Source of the DNA: Diabrotica undecimpunctata
Lineage: Eukaryota; Arthropoda; Insecta; Coleoptera; Chrysomelidae
Direction: 5' to 3'
Assembly: GCF_040954645.1 (NCBI RefSeq)
Contig: NC_092804.1
Span: 38,593,753 to 38,657,752 of the forward strand
Length of the DNA stretch: 64,000 bases
Numbering within the stretch: the first letter of the stretch is position 1; every line of letters begins with the position of its first letter. A program made the translations under genes and the position numbers. Positions 57,500 through 64,000 of this stretch are shown here, piece after piece. The notes under the pieces were generated by a model. That model saw only the letters and a list, made by a program, of their open reading frames with translations, was not told the DNA's origin and did not search any database.

Positions 57500-59478
57500 A
57501 CACAGACTGTACATCTAAACATAAAACATTAGAACGATGCGAACAAAAGATAACCTATAAGAGTTGCACAAAGAACTTAAGGCCATAAAATCGGAGATCT
57601 TAGGCTTATTCAAGACGATACTAAAAGGCGAAGAATCAACTCTAATAAAATTAGGACACACTTTGTACCAATAAAATTCAGGAAATAAACAAAGTATAGG
57701 AGGTGTAGGTTTTATGGTACAAAAGAAAATTGGAAACTTGGTAACTAAATTCCAAGCGATCTCTAATAGTGTTATCTATCTGGTACTAAAGCTAAATCGT
57801 AGATACAGCACTCAACTTATCCAATACTATCCATCAACTTATTCTGCAGAGAATGAAGAGGTAGAATAGCTGTATGAAGACATGACCCGTGCCAGAAACT
57901 TAGAGAATCTAATATATTACATAATAAATACGGAAGATTTTGACGCTGAAATAGGAAATAGCCAAATGAAATCCGACAACGGATATATTGGAAATTTTGA
58001 ACTGGGAAGTAGAAATAACAGGCGAGATATGCGAGCAAATTACATCAGAAAAGAAAAATATTTTGTTTAAACATCTTCTATGAAAAAAAAAAGAGGCAGA
58101 CAAAATGAACGTGGCACTGCTCAGACGGCAAAGTAAAAAATTAAATTGACTTTGTACTCTTTAACTTCAAAAATATAGCCATAGATATTACTGTACTAAA
58201 TTGTGTCCCCTACAGAAACTCAAGATATAGAAAAGGTCTTAGATGAGCCGATACAAACGGAGTTGACAAGGAAGAAATTTACACACAGAGAATTGAAAGC
58301 TACCCAGTTACGCTACGAGGTGTATTCTGCAGATATTCAATGCTATTCCAGGACTTGGTTAGTTTCCGCAACAATAGAAAGTAATGGAAGTCATAATAGT
58401 GCCGAAGCCAAGAAAGAAACCTAAAGAAATTACACCATACAGAAGAATCAGTCTATTCTCTGATTCTCTAATAGCCAATATATATAAGGAAGCCAAAACA
58501 ACAATTAAAGTATATGAAGGAACAAAATCAATACAAATAAATAGAGGCGTGAGATAGGGTGACAAAATATCACCGAAACTTTTCAATCAGGCTCTGGAAG
58601 ATACTTTTAAAAGATAAGAATGGGAAGAAAAAGGTATAAAAATTTGTGGACAACGCTTGAACCATCTACGGTACGCTGATGACATCGCATTGATAACCGA
58701 TAAAAAAAGAAGAATTATTTGGAACGATGAAAGAACTGGACGTAGAAGCTGGAAAGATAGGCCTTAATATGAATTACAGCAGGACCAAAATCATAACAGA
58801 TACAGATGAAGACATCACAATGAGGATCGGACAAGATGAAATAGAACAAGTTCAGGATTATATATATCTGGGTCAAACTATAAAACTTAACAAATAAAAC
58901 CAAACAGCAGAGATAAAAAGACGAGTTAGACTGACATGGGGGGGGGGGAGGGGGGACATTTGGCAAACTAAGCTACATTCTTAAAAACAAAAGATATCCA
59001 CAGCATCTTAAGACCAAAGTATACAATCAATGCGTACTCCCTGTTCTCACTTATGGTTCCCAAACGTGGACATTTACAAAAGTAAACGTGGACAAAATCA
59101 TAAAAACCCAAAGAGCAATGGAAAGACAAATGTTGCACATAAGACTAATGGATAAAAAGAGAAACAAGTGGATAAGAGAGAAAACAAAAGCGAGGGGAGT
59201 TAGACAAGAAGTTGCAAAATTGAAATGGAGATTTGTTGGACAAAATATAAGACAAAAAGAAGACCTATGGAACAAAATTCTTATAAGTTGGAGACCGTGG
59301 GAATATAAACGAAGCAGAGGAAGGCCCCAAATGAGATGGGCAGATGATATCAAGAAGCACGTGGACTCTAGGTGGATGACTGTAGCGACAGACAGAGAAG
59401 AATGGAAAAGGATCGGGGAGGTCTATGTCCAAAGGTGGACCGAAGAAGGCTAATTAGATAGATAGATAGATCCCACGG
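57500..59478 (+). pseudogene. RTE-clade retrotransposon, nearly full-length but degenerate, (TAGA)n tail
   Basis: Endonuclease remains: K-E-L-K-A-I-K-S-E-I-L-G-L, I-G-G-V-G-F-M-V-Q-K-K-I-G, T-Q-L-I-Q-Y-Y-P-S-T and D-F-D-A-E-I-G (GDFNAKVG-like; the active Asn is lost). RT: I-Q-I-N-R-G-V-R, a stop, G-D-K-I-S-P-K-L-F-N-Q; H-L-R-Y-A-D-D-I-A-L-I-T (58667-58702); D-Y-I-Y-L-G-Q-T-I. After a poly-G run at 58939-58956: L-P-V-L-T-Y-G-S-Q-T-W-T, the intact 121-codon end with R-A-M-E-R-Q-M-L, R-G-R-P-Q-M-R-W-A-D-D-I-K and I-G-E-V-Y-V-Q-R-W-T, stop at 59451. The GRPxxRWADDI...W ending and a short tandem-repeat tail (TAGATAGATAGA, 59455-59470) are typical of RTE elements. Confidence 0.88.
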
Positions 59479-60104
59479 ATCACGGATCCAGACTAAATAG
59501 ATAAATTAGTTAAGAGAAAATTAGAAAAAATCACATTTTTATACTATACTTATATACTTATTACAATTATGATAAATTAATTACAATTACAATTACAATA
59601 TTATATAAAATATATTAACAGAAAAACTCGTCAATCCGCGCTCTTAAATTTTGCTATATGGTTAGCCAAGATAAACAGCCTTTGATTAAGAAAACAATTG
59701 TGTCTCTTTCTACCATTTCAACATATTTGAGTAAGCTGAACAGTTTGCAAATATAGACAATCGTCTTTTGTTTCCATAACCGCAAAGCAATATTTTTTTT
59801 TCTAGCGTTAAAAAACTTTCCCGGCTGATGGGTCGTGGTTTGGAGATAAATTCCTTGATTTTATATTCTGTGGTTATTTGCCAAAAGTTGATATGGGTAT
59901 CAAATATATCAACTTTTCAGGAGAATAAAAATAAACTTTCAGAAATTAATTAAAATGTATTTTATTTTTTACTCGCTCAATTTTTATTAGATTTAAATAA
60001 AATTTTGTTGAGAGTATGATTTAATTTCAGGAATTCTACTCTAAATAATAATTTAATTGACATATTATCACGTTTTGGCAAATATTTGTTATTGTTCTTC
60101 TTTT
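59479..60104. other. no recognised gene
   Basis: AT-rich; short ATTACA reiterations at 59560-59600. Confidence 0.35.
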
Positions 60105-60480
60105 TTCGGCGCCATATTAGGTTTCCCTAACATTGGCCATTACATTGGTCTTCAGCTAATCAGAAAAGTAGTTCGGCACTGCGTACTCCTGTCCAATCGG
60201 GAATGTTCTTGACATCTCCTTCCTTTCAATTCCTCTGCGATCCTCGATTTTACCTCTCCTGATAAGCTGAAATATTGTGTACCGGTCTCTTCTAAGAACA
60301 ATCGATAGGTATGGATTTTTTTTTTTATTTTAATAGTTTTCAATAACCCACGGACGACATTTGCTCTATTTAACACAGCTTCGTTGGTTTGTATCGCTGT
60401 CCAGGGTATTTGGAAATTCTTCTATGCAATATTTGGAAATACACTGTGTTCGTAGTTCTCTATCTAGAGTTTAAAAAAGC
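60105..60480 (-). pseudogene. LINE 3' tail, opposite strand
   Basis: The - strand reads R-G-K-I-E-D-R-R-G-I-E-R-K-E-M-S and, with a large deletion, N-V-M-A-N-V-R-E-T, a stop, Y-G-A, then a GAAAAAAGAAGAAC tail near 60090-60105. This fits the RGKIExxRGxGRKxMSW...ANVR pattern of the (GAA)n-tailed lineage. Confidence 0.55.
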
Positions 60481-61154
60481 TGTGAATATGCTAGAAATTC
60501 TTTTTGGGAGATAGTTCTAACGAAATAGTACAAGTCATGAGGTATCATCAATTATCACATTCCATTCTAATGTAGCCCACCTCCAGAAACTTGTGTTCTA
60601 TTTCATATATGATTTTTGCTCTATTAACACATAGATATAGTGCTCTTGCGACAATGTTATTTTTATTTTCACCAGGGTAAGAATCTAAATACAGATCGAC
60701 TTTGTATTGAGTCAGATTTAGAGATATTTCAAAAGGTAAAATGATGTTTGATCCGGTCCACGATCTGACAACTCTTCATACCACATGAAACATGTAGTTG
60801 AGTTATCAGTGCAATTTCTTATTTATTGATAATTTTACGTTTTTTTCTTATTATACAGACCGTCGGAATTCAATATGTAGTTTAGCCGTGATTTTCCCCC
60901 TATGCCTTTTTGTGTACTGAAAATATCATATGAAATAAGCATAAAGAAAACGAAATTTAGAGTTAAGCCGGGTTTTTTTCTGAAAATCATATGTCATAAT
61001 TAACACCCTTAGGGCACCAGTAGCGCTTATGCCAAAATTTTTAACAATATGAATAAATTTTCAACAGAAGCATGTCTTTTTATATATAAAGGATATTTAC
61101 AAAAAAATTATTCCCTTTCTATTTTGAATACAGCTGACACGACTTCTGTCATGT
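60481..61154. other. no recognised gene
   Basis: AT-rich; nothing supportable. Confidence 0.35.
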
Positions 61155-61157
61155 TAG

Positions 61158-61200
61158 CTGTCAGTTGGCTACTCTTCTGCAAAGAGTAGCCAATTGACAG
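61158..61200. repeat. hairpin with 19-bp stem
   Basis: CTGTCAGTTGGCTACTCTT (61158-61176) pairs with 61182-61200 at 18 of 19 positions plus one G-T, loop CTGCA. Weaker pairing (GACACGACTTC / GAAGTGTGGC) extends the fold outward to about 61140-61225. Confidence 0.7.
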
Positions 61201-61489
61201 ATATACTTTTTCGACTGAAGTGTGGCATAGAAATTTATATATGTTCTACCATCTCATAGAAAATAATAGAGTCTGAATAAAAGAATTAGAATATTTAGTA
61301 AAAATAGAAACTGGAATTTAGATGACAGAATATTTGGTAAATAGAAAGTTTATCGAAGGATTGGGCGCCAACTATTTTTAAAATGAAAATAGTAAAATGA
61401 AAGAGACTAGTTAATAAATGAATAAAATCGAAAGAAATTGAAATAAAATAATTGTTCAAAGAAAAATAACAAACAAGTGATGTTAATAA

Positions 61490-61930
61490 CATTACACTAT
61501 TCTTGTTATCCCCAGCATTGTTCTTTCCATTGCTCTTTGGCTTACTTTCAATTTAGTGGGAGATTTTTTAGTCAATGTTAATGTTTTGATAACATATACT
61601 ATTACCGTCAGTATACATTGGTTGCAAACCTTTTCCTTTAAGCATATCGGTAGCGTTCCTTTTAGAATATGTCGCATCTTTCCAAAAGCTGTCCATCCCA
61701 AACCAATACGGAGCTGAATCTAACAGGTTTAATTGCTTTTTCCTATTCTAATTTCATAACCCAAGTAAATATAGCTAAAAACCTGATGTACTTCGCTGGA
61801 ACTTGGAACATTTGGAACTAAATTGGTCATGTATTTTGTTTTTTGAAAGTTTATCTTCAGACCAGCTTGGTCTATAGGTTAAAACATAAGTTAAATAGTT
61901 TGTTTCTCGCCTCCTACTTGTAGTGCTATC
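61490..61930 (-). pseudogene. RTE-like RT fragment
   Basis: The - strand reads L-S-K-N-K-I-H-D and, in another frame, S-Y-I-Y-L-G-Y-E-I. The 61701-61492 frame has M-G-W-T-A-F-G-K-M-R, I-P/L-P-I-C-L-K-E-K-V-C-N-Q-C, T-L-T-L-T-K-K and Q-R-A-M-E-R-T-M-L-G-I-T. This is the segment between the YLG box and the C-terminus of RTE-clade RTs; the tail is missing. Confidence 0.75.
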
Positions 61931-62231
61931 CATGTACACGTCTAGACGCTGTAAAATGAGGTAAAATCACTTTAAGGAAATCATCAAAATTGTTTTTTGA
62001 TCGTTACGGAAAGTTTTTCTTAACATTTATTATGGTAGCACGTAGAGTCTGGAATATTTCTGTCGGTTTTTGGATACCTCTTCGTCTAATATATTCTTCT
62101 CCTAACATTTTCTTACATTTCATTTCTTTTCTTTATAAATTGGTTTTTTCGTTTGAAACTCCTGAGTTATTGATTTAATCTAGATTATTACCGCTTTGAT
62201 TTAAGAATTCATTATCTGATTTTTGATATAC
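61931..62231. other. no recognised gene
   Basis: Target region of the next LINE; AT-rich. Confidence 0.35.
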
Positions 62232-62243
62232 AATATTATTTAT

Positions 62244-63197
62244 TTGATTTAAGACGACAAAAGGACTTCTACAAGGCTGTGCTACGTCCCCTACTCTGTT
62301 TAAAATATTCTTGGAAAAGACACTCAAACCATGGAGGAGAAAGTGCGAAGGAATGGGCATACCAGTAAGAGACGAATACCTATACATCTTAAGTTTTGCC
62401 GACGATCAAGTAGTCATCGTACAAGATGAAGAAGATCTCAGCTTTATGCTCAGAAAACTAGAAGAAGAATATAAAAACAACGGAATGGAAATAAACTTAG
62501 AGAAAACCGAATACCTAACAACAGAAAACAAGAATATGAGAAACCTAGAGATAGACGAGGGAAGACAAATAAATGGAACAGATAAATTCAAGTATTTAGG
62601 AACCATAATATCGAACCAGGGAACAACAGAAGAAGATATAAACAACAGACTGAGACAAACAAGAAACTGTATAAGACAACTAAACTCAGTGTTGTGGGAT
62701 AAGAACATTACGATAAAGACAAAAAAGAGAATATATAATACCCTGACAAGAAGTATCCTGACATATGGGTCCGAAAACTGGACAATAAACAAGAGAAATA
62801 GAGGTAGAATAAGAGCAGTAGAAATGGAGTTCCCGAGGAGAAGCTGTAGACTTACAAAAAGAGACAGAATTGAAAACGCAGAGATTAAGCGGAGAATGGG
62901 AGTGCAATCAGACATAATCGACTATATAGAGGAGAAGAGACTATCCTGGTACGGCCACGTCAGAAAAGCGGACAGAGGACGCTGGATAAACAAAATCACA
63001 GAATGGAGCCCGATTGAAAGAAGAAAGAGAGGAAGACCCCGAAGGTCATTCAGAGATGAAATCGACGAGGCTATGGAGAAAAGAACCCTGCGAGATGGAG
63101 ACTGGAATGACAGGGAACATTGGAGAAAACGGTTGAGTGAAGGAAGACAGTGAAAACTGTGGAAATCCTTAGTAGTAGTAGTAGTAGTAGTAGTAGT
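62244..63197 (+). mobile_element. young 5'-truncated LINE with perfect 12-bp target duplication and (TAG)n tail
   Basis: AATATTATTTAT flanks it at 62232-62243 and 63198-63209. One uninterrupted frame runs from G-L-L-Q-G-C-A-T-S-P-T-L-F-K-I-F near 62270 through F-A-D-D-Q-V-V-I-V-Q-D-E (62395-62430), Y-L-G-T-I-I-S-N-Q-G-T and S-W-Y-G-H-V-R-K-A to R-K-R-G-R-P-R-R-S-F and a stop at 63151. Nine or so TAG units follow the 3' UTR. With no stop or shift in about 290 codons it is the best-preserved LINE coding sequence in the window. It lacks the endonuclease and the first RT motifs, so it cannot move by itself. Confidence 0.95.
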
Positions 63198-63198
63198 A
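63171..63198. repeat. (TAG)n tail of the LINE
   Basis: About nine TAG units directly before the target duplication. Confidence 0.93.
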
Positions 63199-63209
63199 AT
63201 ATTATTTAT

Positions 63210-64000
63210 GATAACTGTTGTTAAATACATTCCTCATTTTTTTATTTTGGCTTTAATTATCCGATTGTTATAACTTGTGCCAGATGAAGTATGTAAAGGA
63301 ATATAATTTTTATCTATATGAGAATCATTATTATTAAAATTTGATATTAAATTTTCATAAATACCAATAACCCCAAAACTTAATCTTTCTTCTACAATCT
63401 CAGGATGAGTTAACTCTTTTCCATCTTCTTTTATCACTTTTCACAATGCCATCAATTCCATTACTTAATTTAGTTTTACCGAGATTTTTCGAGATTTACC
63501 GATGGTTGAATTTCAACTCAACATGTGTTTAGTTGAATATTTACCATATCCACATCTACGTATTTATTTTTTTCAGAAAACCGAAAAAACATTAAGGCAT
63601 AAAAGAGTTAATAGATATGTAGATAACAACTTTATTTTGGCAATTGAGCAAGGATAGGTTACATGTTCACGCGCTCAGAATTAAAAGCTGGTTGCCAAAA
63701 CATGATACGTCAATGAATCATTCAACAACTAGAGTTCGTAGAAATATTAATATATTGCCCTAACTCATTTATTATTGGCCAAGCAGTGAAAAAATAAGTT
63801 AACTAATAAAGTATTTGTTTAAAATGATTTATTTTATTAGTAGGTCACATTCCTGGGTCATTAGTGTGATTACTAGTTGTTTAAACTCATAAATTCAAGT
63901 AGGTTGTATAGGTATTGCTAACGTTGTAGTAAGGCCCAATATAAATAAGGCGGTACTAATAGTAGGTATCATCCCACCACAAGTACTCTTCTATTATTTT
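63210..64000. other. no recognised gene
   Basis: AT-rich to the end of the window; the small frame at 63234-63437 (-) is not recognisable. Confidence 0.35.

Noticed and set aside
62406..63230. Long - strand ORFs that look like membrane proteins
   Set aside because: Antisense shadows of the intact LINE RT frame.
1..64000. tRNA, rRNA or CRISPR features
   Set aside because: No cloverleaf-compatible TTCRANTC context or regularly spaced direct repeats seen by eye.

Overview
The window looks like insect nuclear DNA, probably from a large, repeat-rich genome; a beetle is a guess. It is AT-rich, it has two genuine spliced genes with GT-AG introns, and most of the rest is transposon debris. There are no bacterial features (no operons, no Shine-Dalgarno-led genes), no rRNA, and no tRNA or CRISPR array that I could see. 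Most long open frames are shadows of decayed retrotransposon genes.

Host genes. (1) A complete FAM210 (DUF1279) mitochondrial membrane protein, + strand, three coding exons (15787-15871, 16041-16347, 18597-18798), 197 residues. (2) The 3' part of an SLC19 folate/thiamine transporter gene, - strand, two coding exons (48816-49027 and 46131-46688); the upstream exons were not found and may lie beyond 64 kb. Both genes carry non-LTR retrotransposon pieces antisense inside an intron.

Layout. 0-15 kb: non-LTR (LINE) fragments in both orientations, one with endonuclease plus reverse transcriptase (9.4-11.7 kb), a dead Tc1/mariner-like transposase (13.2-14.2 kb, -) and a Jockey-like RT scrap. 15.8-18.8 kb: FAM210. 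19-25.5 kb: non-autonomous DNA transposons, namely a terminal-inverted-repeat element, a hAT-type element with a perfect 8-bp target duplication that contains a nested LINE tail with its own 12-bp duplication, a 1.27-kb foldback element, and two MITE families side by side. 26.4-28.1 kb: remains of a transposon-like protein with a D-N-C-x-G-Q-N-R-N motif. 29-30.8 kb: a hammerhead-like repeat next to the ORF1 and ORF2 start of a Jockey/I-like LINE (-). 33.6-45.3 kb: LINE scraps, a MITE, a Crypton-like tyrosine-recombinase pseudogene, second copies of both MITEs, and a BED-finger hAT transposon (perfect 8-bp duplication) inserted in a LINE. 46.1-49 kb: SLC19 with a LINE in its intron (12-bp duplication). 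49.9-51.2 kb: a LINE endonuclease. 52.5-55.1 kb: a hammerhead-bearing inverted repeat split by a 2.1-kb DNA transposon that encodes an internally deleted version of the 26-28 kb protein family. 55.4-63.2 kb: LINE fragments of at least three lineages, distinguishable by their 3' tails: (GAA)n, (TAGA)n and (TAG)n.

Most interesting points: the D-x-C-x-x-Q-N transposon family, whose C-terminal half and ends (TIRs and repeated subterminal TIR motifs) are at 52.9-55.0 kb and whose central part is at 26-28 kb; the hammerhead-ribozyme-like core present three times; a MITE family with exact 7-bp target duplications in two independent copies; and several nested insertions whose order can be read from their target duplications. 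Everything comes from reading the sequence by eye; family assignments rest on remembered motifs, with no database search.
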